A stretch of DNA of 64,000 nt from contig NZ_CP166679.1 in NCBI RefSeq assembly GCF_041320605.1, forward strand, positions 1,984,001 to 2,048,000. Direction: 5' to 3'. Below are positions 34,581 to 44,833 of this stretch, in pieces. The position numbers were made by a program, and so were the translations under genes. The notes under the pieces were generated by a model. The model worked only from the letters and a program-made list of their open reading frames with translations, searched no databases and was not told the origin of the DNA. The DNA comes from Arenibacter antarcticus. Its GTDB lineage: Bacteria > Bacteroidota > Bacteroidia > Flavobacteriales > Flavobacteriaceae. Within the stretch, counting starts at the first letter, position 1; the number at the start of each line of letters is the position of its first letter.

Positions 34581-36383
34581 TCATTCCTTTTTAGTCATAT
34601 TGGCCCAATGCGCCATCATGATGATAGATCCTGCGGTCCCATCCATAGTGGGTTCGTTGGTAGAATAATCCCCAATATCATCATGGTATACTACATAAGT
34701 ATTTTGAAAGGCTTTAAATTCATCAGGATTTGCGAGGTGAAGGCCTTTTAAGGAATTAAAGATGGAAGCGTACACTGGTCCGTCAACCAGTCCGCCAGGA
34801 ATCTCTTTTTGGGTCAGCGCCCAGGTACTAGTGTGTACATCCAAGGGATATTCCCCATTTTCCGGGAGTTTGGTGAACATAGAGGTGCCCCATGGGTTTC
34901 TGCCAAACAGCCAATCGCGTTGTGCTACAACAAACTGACTATAAGATTTGTCGCCCGTCATTCTTTCGTAAAGAATTCCCTGTGTAATGATGCTGGTAAG
35001 CAAATTATTGGAACACCAGACAAAAGGGACCCCAATATTATAAGGGTTTTTTAAGGCTCTTTTTACGTTGTCCTCCAATCCTGTTTTGTAATATCCCGCC
35101 AAGGTCTCCTTAAATTTGTCGTCCACCTGATCGTATAGCGCAAAATGCCCTAAGTTGATAAAGGGGTAGAATTCATAATGAGCAACAGAATCTTTTGCTG
35201 TCCAGGAAACGGTGTTGGCCTGTACCGCGTATTCCTTGGCTTCTACTAAATACTCCTTTTTTCCGGTGCTTTTGTAAAGTTCTGCTGCACCCCATTCCAT
35301 ATCATCTGCCCATGATTTTTCTGAATACCTATAGGGGGCGCCATAAGAATTTCCTTGCTGGAACCCTTCTTTCTCTTGGCCTAATTGGTAAAGTGTCTTT
35401 GCTGCATTTAGGCATATGGTAGCAAAAACGGTATCTTTTAATTCCGTTCTCCATATTCTGGATGCTAGGGCAAGAGCCGCAGCAGATCTCCCTGCCAAAT
35501 TGGATACGCCTGTGGCTTCGCTTTGATATTTGTTTAGGCCTTGTGGTGTGCCCGTAGCGAAATAGGCAACCCTATAACTGTTGGGTCCCCATCCGTAATC
35601 GGAGGTGTCCTCATCGGGCATTTTCCAGCCAATATGGTCGCGATCGTCCGCAATTTGATGGATCAGTTGGTCGGGACCTGGGTGTAGTTTTAATATCCAG
35701 TCCAATCCCCATTTCGCCTCGTCCAAAACATCGGCAATTCCATTGGGGATAGGCTGTCCCAAGTGGTTTACTCGATCTTCAAAGGTGTCCGGAAACAATT
35801 CATAGGCCATCAGCATATGGGCAGTGGCGTAACTTCCTGTAATTAGGTACTTAAGTTGATCCCCGGCGTCGTGCCATCCTCCAGTGGCGTCCACAAAGGT
35901 CCCCTCTGGCATAGGACCATAGGCCGATCGACCATCGCGTTGGTGACAGACCATATCAAAATAAGGATTGTAACCACAACGTTGTTGTCTCATAAATTCT
36001 AGCAGTATATCCGGCTTTTGATGGTAGGCATCGTTTCCAATGGAAAAGGAGTTGGATCTACTTTTAGAATTTTTACCCTGAATAAAATAAGTGCCCTTGG
36101 TTATGTAGTTGGAAAAATCGAGTTCATAATAATAGTCGAATGTACCCCATCCCTCTTTTTTGGATTTTTTTGGTCTTAGGGTAATTTCCGCTTTTTGGGT
36201 AGTTACATTGATCAGTTCAAAAGTTTCGGCTACTTTGGAATGGGAGAAAACAACGGCCGTTTTATGTTCCTCTAACATATATCCAATTTGATTGATCCGG
36301 ATAAAGGGGCCTTTTGGAGTATCGCTGGCCATGGAGTAATGGCCTAAAATAACGGTTAGGAATAGAATGATGGCACTTTTCAT
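34581..36383 (-). CDS. Glycoside hydrolase family 9 enzyme
   Basis: A 600-residue exported enzyme. Signal peptide (1-19), N-terminal cellulase Ig-like domain (about 25-115; IRINQIGYMLEEHKTAVVF), then the GH9 (alpha/alpha)6 barrel. The catalytic base region is DATGGWHDAGDQLKYL (Asp172, Asp175) and the acid is Glu577 in YSTNEPTMDGTAG. GH9 includes endoglucanases and exo-beta-glucosaminidases; the NodB-type deacetylase gene upstream on the same strand makes an amino-sugar substrate plausible (inference). No T9SS domain is present. Confidence 0.92.
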   Translation of the reverse strand: MKSAIILFLTVILGHYSMASDTPKGPFIRINQIGYMLEEHKTAVVFSHSKVAETFELINVTTQKAEITLRPKKSKKEGWGTFDYYYELDFSNYITKGTYFIQGKNSKSRSNSFSIGNDAYHQKPDILLEFMRQQRCGYNPYFDMVCHQRDGRSAYGPMPEGTFVDATGGWHDAGDQLKYLITGSYATAHMLMAYELFPDTFEDRVNHLGQPIPNGIADVLDEAKWGLDWILKLHPGPDQLIHQIADDRDHIGWKMPDEDTSDYGWGPNSYRVAYFATGTPQGLNKYQSEATGVSNLAGRSAAALALASRIWRTELKDTVFATICLNAAKTLYQLGQEKEGFQQGNSYGAPYRYSEKSWADDMEWGAAELYKSTGKKEYLVEAKEYAVQANTVSWTAKDSVAHYEFYPFINLGHFALYDQVDDKFKETLAGYYKTGLEDNVKRALKNPYNIGVPFVWCSNNLLTSIITQGILYERMTGDKSYSQFVVAQRDWLFGRNPWGTSMFTKLPENGEYPLDVHTSTWALTQKEIPGGLVDGPVYASIFNSLKGLHLANPDEFKAFQNTYVVYHDDIGDYSTNEPTMDGTAGSIIMMAHWANMTKKE

Positions 36384-36614
36384 GGTTGGTAAGTTATAAA
36401 TTTATGGAACTTAAATATAAGGATTATACTGCTTGCATTTAAACATCTCTCCTTTTTAAAGGTTGTGTTTTGATCCCTTGCGCCTGTTTCTATTGTTTTT
36501 GGGATGTATAATCTACTATTGCAAAGTGCAGTGTTGTATAGGTCGATTTTAGAGGTGGATAAGGAGATTGTAATAGAACATTGTTAGGCTAAACCACTTG
36601 CCGGGGAGCATTCG

Positions 36615-37400
36615 TTAATGTTGTGGAAGAAGTTGGGTAACAGTGGTGAATTGGTAGCCTTTATTCTTTAAATGAGCGATTAAGGAGGGTAAATAATGGT
36701 AGAATTTATCGGTCCTTGCAGGGTCGGTGCCAATGTGCACCAGCAATAGAAATCCATTTAAACCCCTGCAGTTTCTTTCTTCATAATCGATAATACTTTC
36801 CAATATAATTTTACTGGAACGATAATTATTGTGATTAGGGGTAGTGTAATCTGCATGGGACAAGGTCCCGTGGGTCATATTGACTAAGGTGAAACCTAGT
36901 TCTTGGGTCCATGTGGCTATGGTGTTATTATACCATTCATAAGGAGGGAGGAAATAAGGAGCATCCTTTCTTTCTATCCCATATTTAGCCATCTCCCAGT
37001 AATTTTCTAGGAGGTCTACACTAAATTCCTCTTGGGTAACCAAAAGGCTATCTCTCTGGGTCCAATCGCAATACAATAAGTGTTTATTAGAATGTGCCCC
37101 TAGATAATGTCCGTTACGGACCAGTTTTTTTATGAGTCGATTAAATTTAGGATTTCGGTAAAAATTACCCGTAAAAAAGAAGGAGGCGGAAATCTTTTCT
37201 TTCTTCAGAAGTTGATGGAGGTAGGACCCGCCATCGGCAAATTGATCTCCAGTAAAGACAAGGGAAATGTTTTTCTGGGTGCTATCGCCTCGGACCAAAG
37301 CCCTATGGATGGAAGTATAGTGCTCTGCCGATATTTCTTGGGCCTTACTTTGTATCGCTAAAAGAAATAACAACCAACATATGACTCCGATCCTCTCCAT
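36615..37400 (-). CDS. Exported polysaccharide deacetylase-like protein (NodB homology)
   Basis: A 261-residue protein with a signal peptide (MERIGVICWLLFLLAIQSKAQ). NodB-fold features are the metal-binding HSNKH motif in GHYLGAHSNKH, the FLPPYEWYN motif, and the closing FLLLVHIGTDP. The first motif, normally TFDDG with the catalytic Asp pair, reads LVFTGDQFADGG, so the active site differs. It lies 23 bases after the ABC exporter and 231 bases before the GH9 gene, all on one strand. The substrate is probably a beta-linked amino-sugar polymer or oligomer, by context. Confidence 0.82.
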   Translation of the reverse strand: MERIGVICWLLFLLAIQSKAQEISAEHYTSIHRALVRGDSTQKNISLVFTGDQFADGGSYLHQLLKKEKISASFFFTGNFYRNPKFNRLIKKLVRNGHYLGAHSNKHLLYCDWTQRDSLLVTQEEFSVDLLENYWEMAKYGIERKDAPYFLPPYEWYNNTIATWTQELGFTLVNMTHGTLSHADYTTPNHNNYRSSKIILESIIDYEERNCRGLNGFLLLVHIGTDPARTDKFYHYLPSLIAHLKNKGYQFTTVTQLLPQH

Positions 37401-37423
37401 AATCCTGTAAAAGTCTTAAAACA

Positions 37424-39160
37424 TTAAATCCTTGCCTGATAGGTAAATAGGTTGTAGTACCTACCTTCCTTGGCGATCAGTTCATCATGTGTTCCCCTTT
37501 CGGCAATCCTACCATTTTCTATGACCAGAATTTGGTGGGCTTTCCTAATGGTGCTTAAACGGTGGGCAATCACAAAGGTGGTCCTTCCTTCGGTAAGCGT
37601 CGCTAAACTTTTTTGGATTAAGGCTTCACTTTCGGTGTCCAAATTGGAAGTGGCCTCGTCCAAGATCAATACTTTGGGGTTAGCCAAAACGGCTCTAGCT
37701 ATAGCAATACGTTGCCTTTGTCCGCCTGATAGTTTTACGCCTCGTTCCCCGATCAGGGTATCTAGGCCTTTTTCAAACCTATCTGTAAATTCATCCACAT
37801 AGGCGGCTTTTACGGCTTTCTGTAATTCGGTTTCGGTTGAATTAGGTCTAGGGAACATAATATTTTCCCTAATAGTGCCTTCAAACAAAAACTCGTCCTG
37901 TAAGACCACACCAAGATTTTTTCGAAAGCTGTTGAGGTTTACTTTGGAAAGATCTTTATTGTCTACCGTTATGGTTCCCGATACGGGGTTGAGGAAACTA
38001 GCTGCCAATCCGGCAATGGTAGATTTACCTGAACCGGAACTTCCAACAAGAGCCACTACCTGCCCAGAATTGACAGTGAAACTTATATTGTGAAGCACCT
38101 CGTTGTCCTCTTCATAGGCAAAGGAAACATCGTTAAATGCTATATCGCCCTTTATATCTTCTAAAATGAGGGTCCTTTCCTCTTCTTGTGCCTCGGCGGT
38201 CATATTCATCAGCTCTTCGGTACGGTCCAATCCTGCGAGCGCTTCGGTAAGTTGACTCCCAATATTGCTCATTTGAACTATGGGTGCTACCATTAATGCC
38301 AATAAAAATGTGAATTCTAGGAATTCTCCAATGGTGAGCTGGTCCATCATAATCTTATAACCCCCTATTCCCATAATTCCGGTAGTGGCAATACCCAATA
38401 AAAAAGTGGCGGAGCTAGTCATAAAGGCCGTGGCCGTCAGACTCTTTTTTACATTTTGAAAAAGTCGATCTACCCCTTCCTCAAAAATTTTGTTTTCTTG
38501 TTCCTCTGCGTTAAATCCTTTTATGACTCTTATGCCTCCCAAGGTTTCCGTAAGCCTTCCGGTTACCTCGGCATTTATTTTACCCCTATTCCTGAAAATG
38601 GGTCTGATGATCTTAAAAGCTTTTAGGGCGATCAGCGCAAAAATTATGAGGGGAATCAATGTAAAAACCGTCATAGAGGGACTTATTCGCAACAAAAGAA
38701 TCAAGGAGACCACTGCTGTAATAGTACCGCCAACTAATTGGACTAATCCAGTGCCAATTAGGTTCCTAACACCTTCTACATCGGTCATGATCCTAGAGAC
38801 CAAAGCACCGGATTTTGTGTTGTCGAAAAATCGGATGGGAAGGGTCAAAATCTTTTTTTGTACTTGGGCACGCAGTTCAGATATAAGGAACTGAGCCTGA
38901 ACGCTAAGTATTTTGGTGAGTAAAAATGAGGTAACGGCCTGGACCAAGATGGACAATCCTACGACAAGTAATAGAAGTTTTAAGAATTCTAAGTCCTTGT
39001 TAGGGATTATATCATCCATTAAATATTGTAGAGACAAAGGGGCGACAAAACTGGCAGCCCTACTGATGACGATTAATAGCAACCCTATAAAAACCAATTT
39101 GCGCCTTGGCCAAATAATAGTTTTAAAAGCGGAAAGAATACTTACTTTTTTATCGGACAT
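37424..39160 (-). CDS. ABC exporter, fused permease-ATPase
   Basis: A 578-residue half-transporter. Six membrane helices (residues ~20-310) precede the nucleotide-binding domain with Walker A GSSGSGKST, Q-loop VVLQDEFLF, signature LSGGQRQRIAIARA, Walker B VLILDEATSNLD and the H-loop IAHRLSTI. It resembles MsbA/BmrA-type lipid or drug exporters and would work as a homodimer. The substrate is unknown. It is the first gene of a minus-strand run with the deacetylase-like and GH9 genes, but the functional link is uncertain. Confidence 0.93.
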   Translation of the reverse strand: MSDKKVSILSAFKTIIWPRRKLVFIGLLLIVISRAASFVAPLSLQYLMDDIIPNKDLEFLKLLLLVVGLSILVQAVTSFLLTKILSVQAQFLISELRAQVQKKILTLPIRFFDNTKSGALVSRIMTDVEGVRNLIGTGLVQLVGGTITAVVSLILLLRISPSMTVFTLIPLIIFALIALKAFKIIRPIFRNRGKINAEVTGRLTETLGGIRVIKGFNAEEQENKIFEEGVDRLFQNVKKSLTATAFMTSSATFLLGIATTGIMGIGGYKIMMDQLTIGEFLEFTFLLALMVAPIVQMSNIGSQLTEALAGLDRTEELMNMTAEAQEEERTLILEDIKGDIAFNDVSFAYEEDNEVLHNISFTVNSGQVVALVGSSGSGKSTIAGLAASFLNPVSGTITVDNKDLSKVNLNSFRKNLGVVLQDEFLFEGTIRENIMFPRPNSTETELQKAVKAAYVDEFTDRFEKGLDTLIGERGVKLSGGQRQRIAIARAVLANPKVLILDEATSNLDTESEALIQKSLATLTEGRTTFVIAHRLSTIRKAHQILVIENGRIAERGTHDELIAKEGRYYNLFTYQARI

Positions 39161-39505
39161 TTAATCTGTTTTTATTTTGAAAAATGAATGGAAAGTGTAA
39201 AAGTAACTAAAGTTATCCCCAGTTTACCTGAACTTCTGTCCTATTCATAAACACAATAATTTTGCTGGTTATTAATTGGTTATTAAAAAGTAGGAAAAAC
39301 TTTTTAATTAGGGATATTGTCGCCCAATTATTTACGAGTACCTTAGTCAACAGCCTATTGCCCGATCGAATTATGAATTGCGCATGACCGAAAGCTGATC
39401 GTAAAATACCAATTATAATATGCGATCCTGATCGTCAGGCAAGTTTACTTATCGTAGGTAGGAACAGTCGAAGTATGACCCTTAAAAAACTATAAATTTC
39501 CAGAC
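39161..39505. other. Intergenic region between divergent genes
   Basis: 345 bases between the divergent ABC exporter and penicillin-acylase-family genes. The only structure noted is an AT-rich hairpin, ATTAAAAAG/CTTTTTAAT at 39282-39308. No ORF, tRNA or riboswitch is recognised. Confidence 0.5.
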
Positions 39506-41686
39506 ATGAAACTGTTTTACTTTTTTCTTGCTCTTTCCTTATTCTCCCGTAAAATGGATCAGGCCAAGTCCGATATTGAGGGTTGGAAAGCACAGGCCGA
39601 GAGGGTGACCATTATTCGGGACGATTTTGGAATTCCGCATATTTATGGAAAAACGGATGCCGATGCAGTCTTTGGCTTGTTGTATGCACAATGTGAGGAC
39701 GATTTTAATAGGGTGGAACAAAACTATATATGGGCTACGGGTAGGTTGGCCGAGGTGGAAGGGGAAGAGGCTGTCTACAGTGATTTAAGGGCCAAGTTGT
39801 TTATGACACAAGAAGAGGCCGTGGCCAACTACGAGGCCAGTCCCACTTGGTTAAAAGAATTGTGCCGGGCATTTGCCGATGGTATAAATTATTACCTACA
39901 TACGCACCCTGAAGTAACGCCAAAACTATTGACCCGTTTTGAGCCTTGGATGCCCATGTATTTTAGTGAGGGATCTATTGGAGGGGATATTGAGCGAATT
40001 TCCACCAAAAAAATTAAGGCATTTTATGAAAGCGGGATGGCCATTCCTGAAATGGAAGCTTTTAAACTGAAGAAAGAACAAAAACAGGAAGAACCCCAGG
40101 GTTCCAATGGGATTGCGATATCGGGAAAATTGACGGAATCTGGCAATACCCTGCTTTTAATTAACCCACATACCTCCTTTTATTTTAGGGGTGAGGTGCA
40201 TATTGCCAGTGAAGAGGGACTAAACGCTTATGGGGCGGTTACATGGGGTCAGTTCTTTGTTTATCAAGGGTTTAATGAGAAGACTGGGTGGATGCATACC
40301 TCCACCTATACCGATATTATGGACGAATTTATAGAAACCATAGTACAACAGGATGAGGGGTTGTACTATGCCTATGGAGAGGAGCTTAGGCCAGTAAAAA
40401 GCTCGGAAATCACCCTGAAATATCAGGAAGATGGTGTAGTAAAGGAAAGGATATTCCCTGCCTACCGGACCCACCACGGACCCATTACGCATATGGCAGA
40501 GGATAGATGGGTAGCTACCGCAATGATGTGGGAACCTAAAAAAGCCCTGGAGCAATCCTTTATACGCACCAAACAGGAGGGATATAAGGGGTTTAGGAAA
40601 ATGATGGACATGCGCACCAATTCCTCCAATAATACCGTCTATGCCGATGCAGAGGGGAACATCGCCTATTTTCATGGTAATTTTGTGCCGAAAAGGGATT
40701 CGTCCTTCGACTATTCCCAACCAGTGGAGGGTAGTGACCCAAAAACCGATTGGCAGGGATTGCATACAGTGGAGGAAAATATCCTGTTGTTGAATCCCGA
40801 GAATGGATGGCTTCAGAACTGTAATTCCACCCCCTATACCGCAGCCTTGGAATTCAGTCCCAAAAAGGAAGCGTACCCCAATTATATGTCCATAGACCAA
40901 GAGAATTTTAGGGGAGTACACGCCATCAATTTGTTGAAGGACAAGAACAATTTCACCTTAGATAATTTAATCACCTTGGCACACGATCCTTATCTGCCCG
41001 CCTTTGAAAAACTGATTTCCGGTCTGGTAGAGGCCTATGATAGAATAGCTTCTGAAAATGTACAATTAAAGGCCCCAATAGAAGTATTGCGAAAATGGGA
41101 TTTGAGAACCTCTACCGAAGCGGTGGGGATGACCTTGGCCCATTATTATGGCACTCTTTATGGTAGAAAAGGGATATTACCTAAAGAAATGAGCGATATG
41201 GAAGCTATAAATTATTTTGGCACAAAATCCCCGTTTTCAGAGCGATTGGCCATTTTTGCCGAGGTGGTAGCACAGCTCGAAAGTGATTTTGGGACTTGGC
41301 ATATGCCCTGGGGTAAAGTAAATAGATTCCAACGTATAAATGGAGAAATTAGGCAACCGTTCAATGATAGCCTTCCCAGCATGCCTATTGGTTACGCTTC
41401 TGGCCGTTGGGGTGCCTTGGCGGCATACGGTACTAGTTATGATAACAATACCAAGAAAATTTACGGTACCCGTGGCAACAGTTTTGTGGCGGTAGTAGAA
41501 TTTGGGGAGAAGGTAAGGGCAAAAAGTATATTGGCAGGCGGACAGAGCAGTGACCCGACTTCCTCACATTTTGATGATCAGGCTCTGCCTTATGCTAAGG
41601 CTGAATTTAAGGAAGTGGCATTTTATAAGGAGGATGTGCTTAAGAGAGCAGAAGAAACTTATCGCCCTGGAGAGCGAAATCCGTAA
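39506..41686 (+). CDS. Penicillin acylase-family N-terminal nucleophile hydrolase
   Basis: A 726-residue precursor of an Ntn-hydrolase. A signal peptide is followed by the alpha subunit (VTIIRDDFGIPHIYGKTDADAVFGLLYAQCEDD), a spacer, and the autocleavage site at Gly199-Ser200 in QGSNGIAISG; Ser200 becomes the nucleophile of the beta subunit. The segment NPHTSFYFRGEVHIAS and the beta-subunit Asn region match acyl-homoserine-lactone acylases and related amidases. The substrate could be an N-acyl amino acid or lactone. It is divergent from the ABC exporter and convergent with the operon at 41.7-46.6 kb. Confidence 0.9.
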   Translation: MKLFYFFLALSLFSRKMDQAKSDIEGWKAQAERVTIIRDDFGIPHIYGKTDADAVFGLLYAQCEDDFNRVEQNYIWATGRLAEVEGEEAVYSDLRAKLFMTQEEAVANYEASPTWLKELCRAFADGINYYLHTHPEVTPKLLTRFEPWMPMYFSEGSIGGDIERISTKKIKAFYESGMAIPEMEAFKLKKEQKQEEPQGSNGIAISGKLTESGNTLLLINPHTSFYFRGEVHIASEEGLNAYGAVTWGQFFVYQGFNEKTGWMHTSTYTDIMDEFIETIVQQDEGLYYAYGEELRPVKSSEITLKYQEDGVVKERIFPAYRTHHGPITHMAEDRWVATAMMWEPKKALEQSFIRTKQEGYKGFRKMMDMRTNSSNNTVYADAEGNIAYFHGNFVPKRDSSFDYSQPVEGSDPKTDWQGLHTVEENILLLNPENGWLQNCNSTPYTAALEFSPKKEAYPNYMSIDQENFRGVHAINLLKDKNNFTLDNLITLAHDPYLPAFEKLISGLVEAYDRIASENVQLKAPIEVLRKWDLRTSTEAVGMTLAHYYGTLYGRKGILPKEMSDMEAINYFGTKSPFSERLAIFAEVVAQLESDFGTWHMPWGKVNRFQRINGEIRQPFNDSLPSMPIGYASGRWGALAAYGTSYDNNTKKIYGTRGNSFVAVVEFGEKVRAKSILAGGQSSDPTSSHFDDQALPYAKAEFKEVAFYKEDVLKRAEETYRPGERNP

Positions 41687-41728
41687 ATCTAAATATTTCC
41701 CGACTCTGCACGCTAAGAAGTTACTTAT

Positions 41729-42370
41729 CTATTCTTTGACTACAATAATAGTAGCCTTAGATCCAGTTGATAAATTCCACATATTGGAATGGATCATTTT
41801 GCCTTGGTCGTCATACACATTTACCTGAGCGGTGTTAGGACCAGAGGTTCCTTGGTTTAATGCCTCAAAATCTATTCTGTTAAACCCTTTTTCAAGGTCC
41901 AGATTAATGCCTTTAAATGCGGCGGTCAGAAAGACGTTGGGCTCTACAACCTTACCGTTTAGATAAACTTTGATACGATCGCCATCAACATATTCGTGAT
42001 CTCTGTAAACGATTCCAACAAATTTCCCATTACTTTTAATATCACCCAAGTACATATCTCCAAAGTATTGTGAGGAAGTCTTATCTTCTTTCTCCCGAAT
42101 TTTCGGATCTATTTTTAATCCGTGGCCTGCCTGTACTAAATTCCTAGTAGGTAACATATTTATTTGGCGAGCAGTTAAGGAATCCCTTAGATTGGTAGTT
42201 GGTTTTATATCGTAAATAGAGGGAATCTTTAAAGCTGTACCCTCATTTGGGTTATCCTTGGCTCCCCTATCCCCTTCAATTTTCAAAGGTTGGGTGGTAG
42301 GGAGATCGGTCTGTGCCATTCCCAAAGCGGAAACCAAAAATACGATATAACACAAATATACAATTCTCAT
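41729..42370 (-). CDS. Exported hypothetical protein
   Basis: A 213-residue protein with a clear signal peptide ending ALGMAQ. The mature N-terminal half is polar and low-complexity (PNEGTALKIPSIYDIKPTTNLRDSL), and the C-terminal half looks like one beta-sandwich (VGIVYRDHEYVDGDRIKVYLNGKVVEPNVFL, FNRIDFEALNQGTSGPNTAQVNVYDDQG). I do not recognise a named family. It has the same direction as the D-amino-acid operon but a 181-base gap, so it may be separate. Confidence 0.75.
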   Translation of the reverse strand: MRIVYLCYIVFLVSALGMAQTDLPTTQPLKIEGDRGAKDNPNEGTALKIPSIYDIKPTTNLRDSLTARQINMLPTRNLVQAGHGLKIDPKIREKEDKTSSQYFGDMYLGDIKSNGKFVGIVYRDHEYVDGDRIKVYLNGKVVEPNVFLTAAFKGINLDLEKGFNRIDFEALNQGTSGPNTAQVNVYDDQGKMIHSNMWNLSTGSKATIIVVKE

Positions 42371-42551
42371 AAGGCCATTTGTAGGTGCAGTTGACCTACA
42401 AAAATATCAAATACCTTGCCATTAATAATTTAAATTGATGTTAAATTAAAAGCTTCAGTATCATTGTAGTAGGCAATTTGTAATAGAACTACGCTTTCCT
42501 AGATTCCTGTAGTGATATTGGTATGTGATAATGGGATCCACTTTAGGTTGA

Positions 42552-43616
42552 TTATCCCCATGTTTTTTTAAGAAACCTTATAAAGTTTTTGCTCATTATA
42601 TTTTCTATATCATCAGGGGTGTATCCTTTTTCTGATAATAACTGTGGGACTTTTTGAAGGTCTGCAATGGTATCCAGATCTAGCGGAGATTGTTCTTTTC
42701 CAAAACCACCATCCAGATCGGTTCCTATTCCAACATGAAGGGTATTGCCTGCCAATTGACAAATATGATCAATGTTCTGTATCATATGACTTAGCGCGAC
42801 TCCCGTTTTTTGAGGGGTAGACACGCCCCTTATCCAGTTGGGGACCATCATCCAGGCATCCAAGGCAATTCCAATAACCCCTTCCCTTGCTATCAGTTCC
42901 TGGATCTGCGCATCCGAAAATTGACGGTTATGATCCACAAATTTCCGACAGTTGTTATGGCTTGCCCAAACCGGACCTTGGTATACTTTCATGGTTTCCC
43001 AAAAACTTTGGTCACATAAATGGGTTGCGTCCAAGATTAGGTTCAATCTTTCAATCTCTTTTAATAAGGCTTTCCCTTGGCTGCCAATTCCCCCTACAGA
43101 ATCGGTGCCATGGGCATAAGTACCCGGACCGTAATGTGCTGGTCCTATGGCCCTGAGTCCTTGTTCATAGGAACGTTCCAAATGGCCAATAGTGACAATG
43201 GAATCTGCCCCTTCCAAACTAAGAATATATCCTATGGGGGTTTTGTACGGATCCTGTTCCCAAATGACTAAATGGGCCTCCAACTCTTGGGTATTGGTAA
43301 TTTGAACCATTTTCCCCACTTCTTCCATGGCCCTATACCATGCCAGCTGGCCTTGGGTTTGTGCCCAAGCCTGTTGTGGCGAGTTCCAGCCCGGTAGATT
43401 GTTGTCCGGTTTTGTATATCTGGCGATTTGTGTGGCTACGCACAATCCTATATTCCCTTTTCGCATGGCGTCTAATGAAACCGTGTTTTTAGCTCGGTCC
43501 GGTTTATCGGTCTTCCCAAGTTCGCTTTCCCGGATAGCTGCTACGCTCCAAGTTAAGTCGCGGTTCCATTCCATGGCATTCATGGCTAAATCTAAATGTG
43601 CGTCAAATACAAACAT
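42552..43616 (-). CDS. Membrane dipeptidase-family (M19) peptidase
   Basis: A 354-residue zinc dipeptidase of the renal dipeptidase fold. The metal motif HLD is in FVFDAHLDLAMNA near the N-terminus; SLEGADSI carries the bridging Glu, and DATHLCDQSFWE and ASHNNCRK follow the family's later His ligands. GIGTDLDGGFG closes the barrel. M19 enzymes cleave dipeptides, including ones with a C-terminal D-residue, and related amides. It is the last gene of a run with the PLP enzyme, RidA and a permease, which suggests uptake and breakdown of D-amino-acid-containing compounds. Confidence 0.9.
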   Translation of the reverse strand: MFVFDAHLDLAMNAMEWNRDLTWSVAAIRESELGKTDKPDRAKNTVSLDAMRKGNIGLCVATQIARYTKPDNNLPGWNSPQQAWAQTQGQLAWYRAMEEVGKMVQITNTQELEAHLVIWEQDPYKTPIGYILSLEGADSIVTIGHLERSYEQGLRAIGPAHYGPGTYAHGTDSVGGIGSQGKALLKEIERLNLILDATHLCDQSFWETMKVYQGPVWASHNNCRKFVDHNRQFSDAQIQELIAREGVIGIALDAWMMVPNWIRGVSTPQKTGVALSHMIQNIDHICQLAGNTLHVGIGTDLDGGFGKEQSPLDLDTIADLQKVPQLLSEKGYTPDDIENIMSKNFIRFLKKTWG

Positions 43617-43650
43617 AATTTCCCGTCTCTTTTTTCTCTCCTCTAATTGT

Positions 43651-44763
43651 TCAAATTGTTATTTTTTTATCCCGTGCTGCCACTTTCCAAGAATCGGTTA
43701 TTATACCATCTACGGCGGTTAATACCCAATCGTATTTTGCTACGGTGGGGCAGATATGCTTAGGAATGGCGTAGGCCAGATGGCCTACTTTAAGTTCAGA
43801 TTCTTGTGGGTATTGCACTATAAAATGCTCTTCACTTTGTCCGATCTGTTCCCAGTTTTCAACACCTAAAAATTGTACCCGTGGGAAGTTCATTTCCGAG
43901 GCCAACCATTTATGTCCCAAATCGAAACACACCTTACCCGTATTGGGTTTGCTGATCACTCTGGTCAAAAGTACGGCGGCATGAAGAAATTCCAGATCCT
44001 TAAAGGAATCGCCATAGCCGGCATCCCATAGGAGTGTGGTTCCTGGACTGGTTTCCACTCCTTGTCGGATGGCATGAAAGGGAAATGTTGGGGAACCTCC
44101 AGCGACTATAGTAGGAACAGGTATTCCCGCATTTTCCAAGTCGTCCTTCAGCAACAGAACCGAAGCAAAATCCCGATCACACGCCTTTTTTCTTTCTGCG
44201 GGATCTTGAATCCGAATATGCCCATCGTACACATGTAATCCTGAGGCGATAAGGTTAGGGTGATGATGTATATATTTATAGAGTTCTTGTGCGGTCTTGT
44301 CCGGACATATCCCGGTTCTATCCATGCCATTGTTGATATCTAGCCAAAGCGATGCTTTTTGAAATTTTTCAGCAGCTATCTTGGCAATTTCCCCTGCAGT
44401 TTCCAAATTATCGGTCAGTGTAGAAAAATTAGAATCCGGAAACGTTTGGACCAGTGTGAAAAAACGCTCAATGTTTGCGGCAACCGGCTGCATGGCCATA
44501 AGGATGTCCTTGGCGCCGCATTTTCCTAAAAGTTCGGCCTCGGCAAGGGTAGCACATTTAAATTTTTCAATACCGTGCTTTATTTGCAGATGAACAATCT
44601 GGGCCATCTTATGAGTTTTAATATGTGGTCTTAGCCGCTGCACCCCGCCCGCCATCTTGATCATGGTCCTGATATTTTTTTCTATCCGATCTGGATAGAC
44701 TACTAGGGATGGGGTAATAATGTCTTTGGTGTCGGTTATGGTATACCAATTATGTGCTGTCAT
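43651..44763 (-). CDS. D-threonine aldolase/D-serine dehydratase-like PLP enzyme
   Basis: A 370-residue fold-type III PLP enzyme (alanine racemase-like barrel). The PLP Lys is Lys49 in LRPHIKTHKMAQI. The C-terminal part has His336 and Cys338 (PKHICPTV), the metal pair of DSD1-type D-serine dehydratases and D-threonine aldolases. Reactions known for the family are D-serine to pyruvate and ammonia, D-threonine to glycine and acetaldehyde, or 3-hydroxy-D-aspartate breakdown. RidA encoded next door would clear reactive enamine products, which favours a dehydratase-type reaction. Confidence 0.9.
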   Translation of the reverse strand: MTAHNWYTITDTKDIITPSLVVYPDRIEKNIRTMIKMAGGVQRLRPHIKTHKMAQIVHLQIKHGIEKFKCATLAEAELLGKCGAKDILMAMQPVAANIERFFTLVQTFPDSNFSTLTDNLETAGEIAKIAAEKFQKASLWLDINNGMDRTGICPDKTAQELYKYIHHHPNLIASGLHVYDGHIRIQDPAERKKACDRDFASVLLLKDDLENAGIPVPTIVAGGSPTFPFHAIRQGVETSPGTTLLWDAGYGDSFKDLEFLHAAVLLTRVISKPNTGKVCFDLGHKWLASEMNFPRVQFLGVENWEQIGQSEEHFIVQYPQESELKVGHLAYAIPKHICPTVAKYDWVLTAVDGIITDSWKVAARDKKITI

Positions 44764-44833
44764 TGGTTTTGTTGTTAAGTGTTCTATCGTTTTATGAATA
44801 AGATTAGGCTATTTGGAATTTACAGGGGAAGCC

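Noticed and set aside
40220-40921. 233-codon minus-strand frame
   Set aside because: Antisense to the penicillin-acylase-family gene, whose protein motifs are clear; Gly/Ile-rich composition is a shadow effect.
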